Below, piece after piece: positions 26,720-34,721 of a stretch of DNA of 55,714 bases. Where the stretch lies: positions 1 through 55,714 of the forward strand of contig JAFQFP010000028.1 of assembly GCA_017398625.1 (NCBI GenBank), in the 5' to 3' direction. Under the pieces are notes generated by a model, which did not search any database, had not been told where the DNA came from, and worked only from the letters and a program-made list of their open reading frames with translations. Position 1 is the first letter of the stretch. Each line of letters begins with the position of its first letter. The position numbers were made by a program, and so were the translations under genes. This stretch comes from Oscillospiraceae bacterium. GTDB lineage: Bacteria > Bacillota > Clostridia > Oscillospirales > Oscillospiraceae.

Positions 26720-27703
26720 TCAGCACTCCCAAGGTTCAACTTGAATATGAATAGAGTTTGGTACAGAAATCAACTGCACGTCAAATTTAAGAGAAGGCTC
26801 GATTTTACTGGATGCATTGTGGATGCGCATAGTAAGTGTCCAACCTTCGTCACAAACAATGGTGACCTTGTTGTCTGAGCCAGGTACCATATCCATATGA
26901 TAGAAGCAGGTTGGAAGTTTAAGCCTAGAAACATCCACAATAGATTTGTGACCGTTTGCCGGTTTATTCAATGTGCCGGCAATATTGATCGCCTCGACTC
27001 GTGTTGTCTTGTGAGTGTCATCTGTAATGACCTTATAAAAGTCATATCTGCCAAGCATATATTCAATTAGCTTCTTGGGAATGCTGGCATCTCGTTCAGA
27101 TAGACGCTTCATTTCAGCTAAAAATGCTTTAAGCACCGGGATATAGTACCGTTCTACTTTATCGGGGATATCATTCCACAACGGAAGAGGATCTCCGTTA
27201 GCAACAGCGGCAGCTCTCATATCACGCAGCTCGTTGAAGAGCGGGACAACGGTGTTGAAATATGTGTCGGAACAAGGAACCCCAAACCATTCTTTGCCAA
27301 AGTCAATTGTAGCAGAAAGTCTACTGTGTTTTACTGCTTGGTGATTATGCTTGCAGGAAAGACCGATCTCCCAACCATTAGCCCCGCGAATACAGACAAC
27401 ATCACGAACGTCACCCGCAATACCCTGGGCATCAGTTTGGATGACCAAGGTAAGCGGTCCGTTGCCATATTCCAGTTGCGGCTCCAAGCGCAGAATAACC
27501 CGGGATGCTGCATCTGCAGCCAGCACAAGTTTTTCGGAGAGACCTTCGCTTTTAGCTTTTTCAAAAGCATTCCGCGCAGTATCCAATGCATCGGATTCGG
27601 AGATTACAACAGGTCCAACACCCTTTTCGGTCAAATACCGGTTAATGGACATTAAACATGCGTATTCATAGGCCTTTCCGTATTCTGTATTTGTCAGAGC
27701 CAT
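26720..27703 (-). CDS. Type II restriction endonuclease, HaeIII family (predicted GGCC)
   Basis: A 327-residue endonuclease of the HaeIII family. Stretches resembling the HaeIII enzyme as I remember it are GKAYEYACL, AGDVRDVVCIR, GWEIGLSCKHNHQAVKHSRL, DFGKEWFGVPCS, LGRYDFYKV and RIHNASSKIEPSLKFDVQL. The acidic and lysine residues in DVRD ... EIGLSCKHNH would form the catalytic centre. Recognition of GGCC is inferred from family membership. It lies 15 nt after its cognate methyltransferase gene in one operon. Confidence 0.9.
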   Translation of the reverse strand: MALTNTEYGKAYEYACLMSINRYLTEKGVGPVVISESDALDTARNAFEKAKSEGLSEKLVLAADAASRVILRLEPQLEYGNGPLTLVIQTDAQGIAGDVRDVVCIRGANGWEIGLSCKHNHQAVKHSRLSATIDFGKEWFGVPCSDTYFNTVVPLFNELRDMRAAAVANGDPLPLWNDIPDKVERYYIPVLKAFLAEMKRLSERDASIPKKLIEYMLGRYDFYKVITDDTHKTTRVEAINIAGTLNKPANGHKSIVDVSRLKLPTCFYHMDMVPGSDNKVTIVCDEGWTLTMRIHNASSKIEPSLKFDVQLISVPNSIHIQVEPWEC

Positions 27704-27718
27704 AACTGCACCATCCTT

Positions 27719-28657
27719 TTATTTGCCAGCCTGCTCCAAATAAGGTCTAATATAGTTGGCTACGAATTCTGCCAACTTGACAGGCACGGCATTGCCAATT
27801 TGCTTATAAATGCTGGTTAACTCTCCAGCAAATTCGAGATCCTTAGGGAATGTTTGAATCGCAGCTACCTCGCGCCAGCTTAACCGGCGAGTAAAGCCTC
27901 CGCTACCGAACTTCCAAAGATCCGTACCCATTTTCTCCATATCAGGAGAGCCGGGCCAAAGGGTTACTTGCTTTGCCATAGCGGGAACCGTGTATGCTAC
28001 TTCATCCCAACCTCTTTTTCTATTACGGGACATATAACGAGAGGAATAGGATGCGTCACATACATCACCAGGCTTAGCTTCCGGCATATCGCCGATTGCT
28101 TCTCGGAGTGTCATGGATTCACCATTGGTATCAGGCAAATTAAAGTCCTTTACATTGAGATCCTTCCGGAAACCCACAATAATGACACGCTCACGATCCT
28201 GCGGAACACCAAAATTCTTTGCATTCACCAGCTTGTAAAACACATCATAGCCACAATCGGCAAAGTCTGCAATGATTGCATCAATGATTTGCCCGCCACC
28301 CATGGTGAGCAAGCCCTTAACATTCTCGCCAATAAAGGCAAGGGGCTTATTTTGACGAACCAGTTTAACATAGTGCTTATACAGCACATTTCTGGAATCG
28401 TCAATTTTTCTAGGACCACTCAAACTAAATCCCTGACAGGGGAAACCGCCCAAAATCACATCAGAGGCAGGGATCGTCGAGTAGTCAATTTTGGAGATAT
28501 CTCCACAGACCACTTCTGCGCTGCTCCAGCTCCGATGAGTTTTACAGGCGTCCTGGTCAAAATCATTTGCCCAGATTGTCTTGTAGCCAGCACGGTCAAA
28601 ACCCATGTCAAGACCGCCAGCGCCACAAAACAGGCTAACTGCCGTAAATTCTCTCAT
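27719..28657 (-). CDS. DNA (cytosine-5) methyltransferase, M.HaeIII-like
   Basis: A 312-residue C5 methyltransferase that should protect the host from the adjacent HaeIII-like nuclease. Motif I is SLFCGAGGLDMGFDRAG, the catalytic Cys lies in GGFPCQGFSLSG, followed by ENVKGLL and QDRERVIIVGFR. The target-recognition region YMSRNRKRGWDEVAYTVPAM resembles M.HaeIII (MSRNR ... W.E.A.TV.A). It ends with IYKQIGNAVPVKLAEFVA. It is the first gene of the operon, which favours methylation before restriction, behind a strong promoter at 28713-28741. Confidence 0.93.
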   Translation of the reverse strand: MREFTAVSLFCGAGGLDMGFDRAGYKTIWANDFDQDACKTHRSWSSAEVVCGDISKIDYSTIPASDVILGGFPCQGFSLSGPRKIDDSRNVLYKHYVKLVRQNKPLAFIGENVKGLLTMGGGQIIDAIIADFADCGYDVFYKLVNAKNFGVPQDRERVIIVGFRKDLNVKDFNLPDTNGESMTLREAIGDMPEAKPGDVCDASYSSRYMSRNRKRGWDEVAYTVPAMAKQVTLWPGSPDMEKMGTDLWKFGSGGFTRRLSWREVAAIQTFPKDLEFAGELTSIYKQIGNAVPVKLAEFVANYIRPYLEQAGK

Positions 28658-28712
28658 CTTAATAGCTCCTTATGTAATGTGTTGCAACGATGTCTTACTT
28701 GCAGCCAGACAT

Positions 28713-28741
28713 ATTATACCTTATTTCTGCTAACTTTTCAA
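28713..28741 (-). promoter_or_regulatory. Promoter of the restriction operon
   Basis: Leftward TTGAAA (28741-28736), 17-bp spacer, TATAAT (28718-28713). The five-copy repeat array lies immediately upstream. Confidence 0.85.
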
Positions 28742-28768
28742 TTACAAAAACAATTCAATTAGCGATAA

Positions 28769-28857
28769 TCCGTCGAACCGGAGGACAGTCCGTCGAAGTT
28801 AGGATAGTCCGTCGAACCTAAGACGATAGTCCGTCGAAGTTAGGATAGTCCGTCGAA
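28769..28857. repeat. Five TCCGTCGAA direct repeats, about 20-bp period
   Basis: Units start at 28769, 28789, 28808, 28830 and 28849 (steps 20, 19, 22, 19). The longer consensus is ATAGTCCGTCGAA. They lie between the operon promoter and the right inverted end and mirror, in copy number and spacing, the G-run array at the left end. Confidence 0.92.
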
Positions 28858-28871
28858 CTCACCGAAATTTC

Positions 28872-28889
28872 TTTCTACTAAAATATGCG
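28872..28889. repeat. Right inverted end of the defence island
   Basis: TTTCTACTAAAATATGCG on the + strand, the inverted partner of 24424-24441 (16 of 18). Confidence 0.6.
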
Positions 28890-28991
28890 TCTTTCTATCC
28901 GTATGAGCGCATATATTGCGGAATAGCGTTTTATTATCCTCTTAATAGTTCGCAACACACCCGAAAACGAGCATTTTACAGCAAAAACAAC

Positions 28992-29024
28992 AAGGACGGT
29001 TACTCTATCAAAGTAACCGTCCTT
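28992..29024. terminator. Hairpin beside repeat copy 2
   Basis: AAGGACGGTTACT-ctatcaa-AGTAACCGTCCTT perfect 13-bp stem, placed as the tRNA-Arg terminator is placed against the tRNA. Confidence 0.75.
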
Positions 29025-29026
29025 TA

Positions 29027-29165
29027 TTGGTACGCCGGAAGGGACTCGTTTGCATTTTTGCCCTTGCGTGAGACGGGCAAAAATTAAGGTAGCCACCAGT
29101 TTTTGAACTGGTGGCAGCAATATGCCACCGGCATATTGCGATTTGATCTTTCGAGTCCCTTCCTC
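29027..29165. repeat. tRNA-Arg-end-derived repeat, copy 2
   Basis: Starts with a perfect 20-base copy of the tRNA-Arg 3' end (GGTACGCCGGAAGGGACTCG), contains three hairpins, and ends with the perfect inverse CGAGTCCCTTCC (29152-29163). The central part is identical to copy 1. Small reading frames in it (LPPVQKLVATLIFARLTQ) are shared by both copies and are not genes. Confidence 0.92.
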
Positions 29166-29173
29166 AATGCATA

Positions 29174-29216
29174 AATAAAAGACGGAGTGAATCTATCATT
29201 CACTCCGTCTTTTATT
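29174..29216 (-). terminator. Terminator of tRNA-Arg
   Basis: AATAAAAGACGGAGTGAA-tctatca-TTCACTCCGTCTTTTATT; perfect 18-bp stem directly beyond the CCA end. Confidence 0.85.
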
Positions 29217-29291
29217 GGTACGCCGGAAGGGACTCGAACCCCCAACCCTCGGAACCGGAATCCGATGCTCTATCCATTGAGCCACCGGCGC
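29216..29291 (-). tRNA. tRNA-Arg (anticodon CCG)
   Basis: A 76-nt cloverleaf on the - strand starting GCGCCGGTGGCTCAATGG. Anticodon stem TCGGA/TCCGA holds loop TTCCGGT (anticodon CCG); the T arm contains GGTTCGAGTCC. Acceptor GCGCCGG pairs with CCGGCGT with one G-U, and the CCA is encoded. Its 3' end is the sequence copied in the two repeats toward 24 kb, so it looks like an integration site. Confidence 0.96.
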
Positions 29292-29391
29292 ATGCTTTAC
29301 AGCCTAGCTATTATAGCAGGGTTTCCCCCTTTTGTAAAGAGGTCATTTTCAAAAAATTCTCTCCTTTTCCCCCTCTCTCTTTGGAAAACAG

Positions 29392-29420
29392 TTGTTTTCC
29401 CGCCAAAAGTATGCTATAAT
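29392..29420 (+). promoter_or_regulatory. Promoter for the DivIVA-like gene
   Basis: TTGTTT (29392-29397), 17-bp spacer, TATAAT (29415-29420). Confidence 0.65.
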
Positions 29421-29454
29421 TTCAAAAAATGACCGCACTTTGGGAGGTATTTTT

Positions 29455-30036
29455 ATGGCAGAGGTTCAGAATTTCCGCAGCGCCTTCAACGGCTTCAATC
29501 GTGAGGATGTGGTTCACTACATCGAGTACATCAACAACCGCCACAACGCCGAGCGCAACCAGCTTCAATCCCAGCTTCAGACCGCCGAGGAGGAGCTTGC
29601 CGCCCTGCGGGGTGTTCCCGCCGTGGATGAGGAGACGCTGGCGCTCCTGGCAGAAACGACCCAGCGCTTGGAGCAGTCTCAGCAGCAGTGCGCCGCGCTG
29701 GAAGCGGAGCTTGCCGAGGTTCGGGAGCAGCTTGCTGCCGCTGCCGCGGAGCAGAGCCGCCTGCAAACCGAGGAGGAGCTGGCTGCCTACCGCCGTGCCG
29801 AGCGGGCGGAGCGGGTTGCAAACGAGCGGGTGAATCAGCTTTATGCTCAAGCCAACGGTGCTCTTGCAGATGCCACCGTGAAGGTAGATGCCGCCGCCGA
29901 GCAGGTGGCAGAGGCTGCCGAAGCGGTGATCGCTCAGCTCAGCACTCTGCAGACCGCCGTGATCGGCAGCAAAAACTCCCTGCGGGATGCTGCAGCGGCG
30001 CTGTACGCCGTCCGTCCTGTCAGCGAGGAAGTATAA
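29455..30036 (+). CDS. DivIVA-like coiled-coil protein
   Basis: A 193-residue protein with an N-terminal FRSAFNGFNREDVVHYIEYI motif similar to the membrane-binding DivIVA start, followed by a long alanine- and glutamate-rich coiled coil (about residues 25-175). DivIVA-type proteins mark curved membrane and division sites in Gram-positives; whether this one does is inference. The start at 29455 has GGGAGG upstream. It stands alone between a promoter and a terminator. Confidence 0.7.
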   Translation: MAEVQNFRSAFNGFNREDVVHYIEYINNRHNAERNQLQSQLQTAEEELAALRGVPAVDEETLALLAETTQRLEQSQQQCAALEAELAEVREQLAAAAAEQSRLQTEEELAAYRRAERAERVANERVNQLYAQANGALADATVKVDAAAEQVAEAAEAVIAQLSTLQTAVIGSKNSLRDAAAALYAVRPVSEEV

Positions 30037-30042
30037 TGTTCC

Positions 30043-30074
30043 CGGGCGCATACCCTCTGTATGCGCCCGTTTTT
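30043..30074 (+). terminator. Terminator
   Basis: CGGGCGCATA-ccctctg-TATGCGCCCG followed by TTTTT. Confidence 0.85.
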
Positions 30075-30091
30075 CATAAGGAGATCTTTAT

Positions 30092-31090
30092 ATGGATATC
30101 TTTTACCCCGACTATTATCCCCGGTTTCGGTGCATTGCCGACGCATGCCCGGATAGCTGCTGCCACGGCTGGGCTGTGACCGTAGACGAGGACTCCGCCC
30201 GGTATTACCGCACTTTGCCCGGAGAGCTGGGCGATATCCTGCGCAGCCATTTGATAGAGGAGGACGGCGAAACCATCCTTTCTCTTACCGCTGACGGCCG
30301 CTGCCCCATGTGGGCACAGGACGGTCTGTGCCGCTTGCAATGCGAGCACGGAGAGCAGGCGCTCTGTCAGGTATGTAAAGAATTCCCCCGGCTGCGGCAT
30401 GACTACGGCAGCTTTGCGGAGCTGGGCTTGGAGCTTTCCTGCCCGGAGGCAGCAAAGCTGATCCTATCCGCCGAAAACCAAGCCTTTCTGTGCAAATCCG
30501 TCGCCGGTGGTGACGAACCGGACTATGATACCGACGCCATGACGATCCTGCTGCGCAGCCGGGAACAGGTCTTGGACTTTTTAACGGAGCAGACCCTTTC
30601 CGTAGGGGAAGCGCTGGCTGTGGTTCTGCTATACGGCTATGCCGTTCAAAGCGAGCTGGACGGCGGCGACCGGGCTGTGCTGTCCCCGGAGGATATGCTG
30701 AAAACCGCCCGATCCCTCGCCCGCGCGGGCAGCGCCGCCGAGGTTTTGGAATTCTATCGGGATCTGGAGATTCTGACGCCCCAATGGTCTGCCATGCTGG
30801 CTGCCCCCAAGGGCTCGGCTTGGCGGGAAGCCCACCGAGCCATGGCGCGTTATATGATCGCGCGCTACTGGCTACAGGCAGTTTCCGACTATGACCTCAT
30901 CGGCAGAGCAAAGCTGACCGTTCTTTCCTGTCTTGTGGTGAAGCTGCTGGGGGGCAATATTCTGCGCACCGCCCAGCTTTACTCCAAGGAGATTGAAAAC
31001 GATGCGGACAATATAGATGCCATTCTGGACGGGGCTTACACCTCCCCCGCTCTGGCAGACATCCGCCTGCTGGAGCTTCTGCTGCAATAA
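30092..31090 (+). CDS. FliB-like (flagellin lysine-N-methylase family) cysteine-rich protein
   Basis: A 332-residue protein with the Cys pattern of the FliB/YkgJ-related family: CIADACPDSCCHGWAVTVDE at the N-terminus, then RCPMW, GLCRLQCEHG, LCQVCKEFPR and LSCPEAAKL. In Salmonella FliB methylates flagellin lysines; the cysteines probably bind a metal or Fe-S cluster. No flagellar or chemotaxis gene is in this window, and clostridial members are common in non-motile species, so the substrate is uncertain. The start at 30092 follows AAGGAG. Confidence 0.75.
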   Translation: MDIFYPDYYPRFRCIADACPDSCCHGWAVTVDEDSARYYRTLPGELGDILRSHLIEEDGETILSLTADGRCPMWAQDGLCRLQCEHGEQALCQVCKEFPRLRHDYGSFAELGLELSCPEAAKLILSAENQAFLCKSVAGGDEPDYDTDAMTILLRSREQVLDFLTEQTLSVGEALAVVLLYGYAVQSELDGGDRAVLSPEDMLKTARSLARAGSAAEVLEFYRDLEILTPQWSAMLAAPKGSAWREAHRAMARYMIARYWLQAVSDYDLIGRAKLTVLSCLVVKLLGGNILRTAQLYSKEIENDADNIDAILDGAYTSPALADIRLLELLLQ

Positions 31091-31107
31091 TACGGTCACA
31101 CACAAAG

Positions 31108-31136
31108 ATGCCCCGCCGGTCGGCGGGGCATTTCTG
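31108..31136 (+). terminator. Terminator
   Basis: ATGCCCCGCCG/CGGCGGGGCAT stem with a T-rich tail. Confidence 0.85.
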
Positions 31137-31166
31137 TTCGCATAGCGATGACAAAAAAGCGCCTGA

Positions 31167-32996
31167 TCAGGAAACCGCGTCAAATTGAGATTCATACAGC
31201 CGGCAGTAAAAGCCCTTTTGCGCCATCAGCGATTCATGGGTGCCCTGCTCCACCACCTGCCCTTGATCCAGCACCAGAATATTATCCGCAGAGCGAATGG
31301 TGGAGAGCCGGTGGGCGATCACGAAGCAGGTCTTGTTCTGCATCAATGTCCGCATGGCAGCTTGGATCCGCTGCTCGGTGCGGGTATCCACATTGGAGGT
31401 GGCTTCGTCCAAGATCAGCATATGGGCATCCAGCAGCATGGCACGGGCAATGGTGAGCAGCTGCTTCTGCCCCTTGGAAATGGAGGTTCCGTTGTCAGAC
31501 AAAAGGGTATTATAGCCCTGCGGCAGCCGGGTGATATAGCTGTGGATATGGGCAGCCTTTGCCGCCGCTATCACCTCCTCCATGGTGGCATCGGGCTTTC
31601 CGTAGGCGATATTTTCAAAGATCGTACCGTGGAACAGCCATGTCTCCTGCAAGACCATAGAGTATGCCTTTCGCAGAGAGCTGCGGGTGACGCTGCGGAT
31701 CTCGTTGCCGTCCACATAGATCCCACCGGCATCCACATCATAAAACCGCATTAGCAAATTGATGATGGTGGTCTTTCCCGCGCCTGTAGGACCTACGATG
31801 GCGGTCAGGCTGCCGGGCTGGGCATGCAAATCCAGATCTTGGATGATGGGCTGCTCGCGCACATAGGAGAAATCCACATCCTTCAGTTCCACATCCCCCT
31901 CCACCGATTCCAAAACCAGCGCATCCGGTGCATCGGCAGGCTCGGGCTTGGCATCGATCAGCGCAAAGACCCGCTCCGCGGCGGCAATGGCACTTTGAAG
32001 CTCAGAGATAATGTTCGCCACCTCATTGATGGGACCGGAAAACTTTCGGGAATACTGCACAAAGCTGCTCAGATCACCCAGCCGGATCTTTCCCTGCACC
32101 AGCAGCACCGAGCTGAACACGCAAACCAGCGCCAGAGAAAGATTGTTGATAAAATTCACCGACGGGCCGGTAAGCGTGCCGTTTGCCTCGGCTGTGGTAT
32201 AAGCCTCCACTGCCGCGTTGTTTTTCGCATCAAAGCGCTCCAGCACCACCTTTTCCCTACCGTAAGCACGGATGGTCTTTTGCCCGGAGAGCATCTCCTC
32301 CACAAAGCCGTTCAGCTCGCCCAACCGGGCGCTGCGGGTACGAAACAGCGGACGCACCCGCTTGGTCATCCAGCGGGTAAAAAGGAAGGTAACGGGAATG
32401 GTGAATACGAAGATCAGCACCAGCCGGGGCGCAATGGTCAGCATCATGATAAAGGAAACGGTGACCGTGACGATGCTCTGCAGGATCTGCAGCAGGTCAG
32501 CAGATATGCTTTGGTTCACGGTATCCACATCATAGGTGATGGTACTGATGATATCGCCTGTCTGAAACCTGTCAAAATACCCGACGGGAAGGGCTGTAAG
32601 ATTCTCAAACACATCATGGCGCATCTGTTTGGTCACCGACCGGGACAGCCGCAGCATTACCGCGTGAAGCAAATAAGTAAGAGCGGAGGAACAGATATAG
32701 AAAATGACCATCAGTATGGCGCATCGGAAAACGGTATCGAAGTCCACCTTCCCCGCACCCAGATCAATGGCATTAATCGCTTCACCGGAGAGCTTGGGAC
32801 CGTACAGCACCAGCAAGCTGCTGGTCACAGACAGGAAAAGCGCCAGCACCAACAGCAGGCGGTTTCTGCCCAGATACTTCCAGAGCCGAACCAGCAGCGC
32901 CCGTACATCGATCTTCTTCGCTTCAAATCTGCGGTTGTCTCCGCTGCCTTCTCCCCGGGCATAACGGCCGCCGCCGATCATATTTACATTTGCCAT
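31167..32996 (-). CDS. ABC exporter half-transporter, subunit B
   Basis: A 609-residue fused membrane/ATPase subunit: six helices in residues 40-330, then the ATPase with Walker A GPTGAGKTTIINLL, Q-loop LQETWLFHGTI, and Walker B MLILDEATSNVD with the catalytic Glu. Its signature motif is altered (SISKGQKQL instead of LSGGQ). Together with its partner this makes a heterodimer with one consensus and one degenerate ATP site. The ATG overlaps the partner's stop by one base. Substrate unknown; multidrug or peptide-type export is typical. Confidence 0.93.
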   Translation of the reverse strand: MANVNMIGGGRYARGEGSGDNRRFEAKKIDVRALLVRLWKYLGRNRLLLVLALFLSVTSSLLVLYGPKLSGEAINAIDLGAGKVDFDTVFRCAILMVIFYICSSALTYLLHAVMLRLSRSVTKQMRHDVFENLTALPVGYFDRFQTGDIISTITYDVDTVNQSISADLLQILQSIVTVTVSFIMMLTIAPRLVLIFVFTIPVTFLFTRWMTKRVRPLFRTRSARLGELNGFVEEMLSGQKTIRAYGREKVVLERFDAKNNAAVEAYTTAEANGTLTGPSVNFINNLSLALVCVFSSVLLVQGKIRLGDLSSFVQYSRKFSGPINEVANIISELQSAIAAAERVFALIDAKPEPADAPDALVLESVEGDVELKDVDFSYVREQPIIQDLDLHAQPGSLTAIVGPTGAGKTTIINLLMRFYDVDAGGIYVDGNEIRSVTRSSLRKAYSMVLQETWLFHGTIFENIAYGKPDATMEEVIAAAKAAHIHSYITRLPQGYNTLLSDNGTSISKGQKQLLTIARAMLLDAHMLILDEATSNVDTRTEQRIQAAMRTLMQNKTCFVIAHRLSTIRSADNILVLDQGQVVEQGTHESLMAQKGFYCRLYESQFDAVS

Positions 32997-34720
32997 TATG
33001 CCCCCTCCCTTCTGTCACCCATTTGGGTCTGGGCAATGCTGCGGTATTCTTCGCAGGTCTGCATCAAATGGGCGTGATCTCCCGCGCCGCTAACTCTGCC
33101 GTCATCCAGCACCAATATCAGATCCGCATGGCGCAGGGAGCTGACCCGCTGTGTGACCAGCACCGTGGTAGTATTGCGGTAGTTTTCCCGCAGGGCACGG
33201 CGCAGGCGGGAATCTGTTTGGTAATCCAGCGCAGAGGACGCATCATCCAGCACAAGGATCTCAGGGTTTGCCGCCAGCGCCCGGGCGATCAGCAGCCGCT
33301 GCTTCTGTCCGCCGGAGAGGTTATTACCACGAACCACCACCTCAGCATCCATGCCGCCCTCCTTTTCCGCGATAAACTCCGCCTGTGCGGCATCGGCAGC
33401 GGCATAGACCGTAGCATCGTCGATATCCCGGAAAAAGCGGATGTTGTGGGCAATCGTACCTTCTGTAATAAAATCGTTCTGGAAAACAATGCCGAATTTT
33501 TCCCGAAGCTGCTCATAGGGAATGGTGCGTATATCCTGCCCATCCAGCAGCACCTGCCCGGCATCCGGGTCGTAAAGCCGCAGCAGCAGATTCAAGATGG
33601 TGGTCTTGCCGGAGCCGGTGGGACCCAGAATACCCAAGGTCTGTCCATGCTCCAACCGGAAGCTTAGGTTTTCAATATCCATACCCACGCCGGTGTAGGA
33701 AAAGCTGACATTTCGGAACTCAATATGGGCAGCCTTCCCGGAGCGCTCCCCTTCCTCCGCCGGAACGACCGCAAGATCCTCCGGCAGCTCCAGCACATCC
33801 GCCACACGGTCGGCGCTGGCAGCGCCCTTTGACCACATTACAAAGATCCGGGTAATGCCCAGCATGGCATTGAGGATCATGGTGAAATACTGCAAAAACG
33901 CAATGATCACGCCGGGCTGGATCTCCCCGGAATTGACCCGAAACGCGCCCACGACCACCACCAGCGTCAAGCCAAGATTCAGTACCATCGTAGATACTGG
34001 ATTTGTGACAGAGGTGATCATGCCTGCTTTCAAACCGGTCTGGGCAAGCTCCTCGTTGACGGCGTGAAATCTGGCCTTTTCATGGTCGCTTTTGCTCAGA
34101 GCCTTGATGACACGGATGCCGGTGATGTTCTCCTGTACCACACGAACCACCTTGTCCAGCACCGTCTGCTGCCGCATATGCATGGGGACACTGTACTTGG
34201 TCACAAAATAGACCACCACACCGATGATCGGCAGCAATCCGATAAACACCAGCGCCAAAGCCGCGTCCATCTGCAGTGTCATGATAATGCCGCCGATGAG
34301 CAGGATCGGCGCACGGATACCCATGCGCTGGATCCGGGTCAGCATTTGGTTGATGTTATAGGTATCGCTGGTCAACCGGGATTCCGCCGAGGGCACCGTA
34401 AGCCTGTCCATCTGCCGGGCAGAAAGGCTCTGCAGCTTCACAAACAGGTCATGGCGAATGGCTCGGGTGATCTTGCCGGAGCTGACGGCAGACATCCGGT
34501 TGGCAACAATGTTTCCCACCAGCGCGCAGACCGCGCACAAAAGCATCCCTCCGCCGTAAAGATAGATCTGGGTCATATCCCCTGCCGGGGCTTTTTCATC
34601 GATGATGGTCTCCATCAGATCCGGGATCATCAGCTCCACATAGGTGCCGAGGAACTTGATGACCAAAGTGGCGAGAATGAAAAACCGATGGGGCCGGATA
34701 TACTTCCAAAGCTGCTTCAA
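32996..34720 (-). CDS. ABC exporter half-transporter, subunit A
   Basis: A 574-residue subunit with six helices, Walker A GPTGSGKTTILNLL, canonical signature NLSGGQKQRLLIARA and Walker B ILVLDDASSALD. The residue after the Walker B Asp is Asp, not the catalytic Glu, so its own ATP site is the degenerate one, matching the altered signature of subunit B. The start is TTG at 34720, 1 nt after the MarR stop, with the AGGAGG inside the last marR codons; translation is coupled. The MarR regulator probably controls both. Confidence 0.93.
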   Translation of the reverse strand: MKQLWKYIRPHRFFILATLVIKFLGTYVELMIPDLMETIIDEKAPAGDMTQIYLYGGGMLLCAVCALVGNIVANRMSAVSSGKITRAIRHDLFVKLQSLSARQMDRLTVPSAESRLTSDTYNINQMLTRIQRMGIRAPILLIGGIIMTLQMDAALALVFIGLLPIIGVVVYFVTKYSVPMHMRQQTVLDKVVRVVQENITGIRVIKALSKSDHEKARFHAVNEELAQTGLKAGMITSVTNPVSTMVLNLGLTLVVVVGAFRVNSGEIQPGVIIAFLQYFTMILNAMLGITRIFVMWSKGAASADRVADVLELPEDLAVVPAEEGERSGKAAHIEFRNVSFSYTGVGMDIENLSFRLEHGQTLGILGPTGSGKTTILNLLLRLYDPDAGQVLLDGQDIRTIPYEQLREKFGIVFQNDFITEGTIAHNIRFFRDIDDATVYAAADAAQAEFIAEKEGGMDAEVVVRGNNLSGGQKQRLLIARALAANPEILVLDDASSALDYQTDSRLRRALRENYRNTTTVLVTQRVSSLRHADLILVLDDGRVSGAGDHAHLMQTCEEYRSIAQTQMGDRREGA

Positions 34721-34721
34721 A

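Noticed and set aside
28769-28857. CRISPR array
   Set aside because: Repeats are only 9-13 bases with 7-10-base spacers, two of them identical; no cas genes.
29187-29432. Rightward frame containing GTPEGTRTPNPRNRNP
   Set aside because: It is the reverse of tRNA-Arg, a frequent false gene call.
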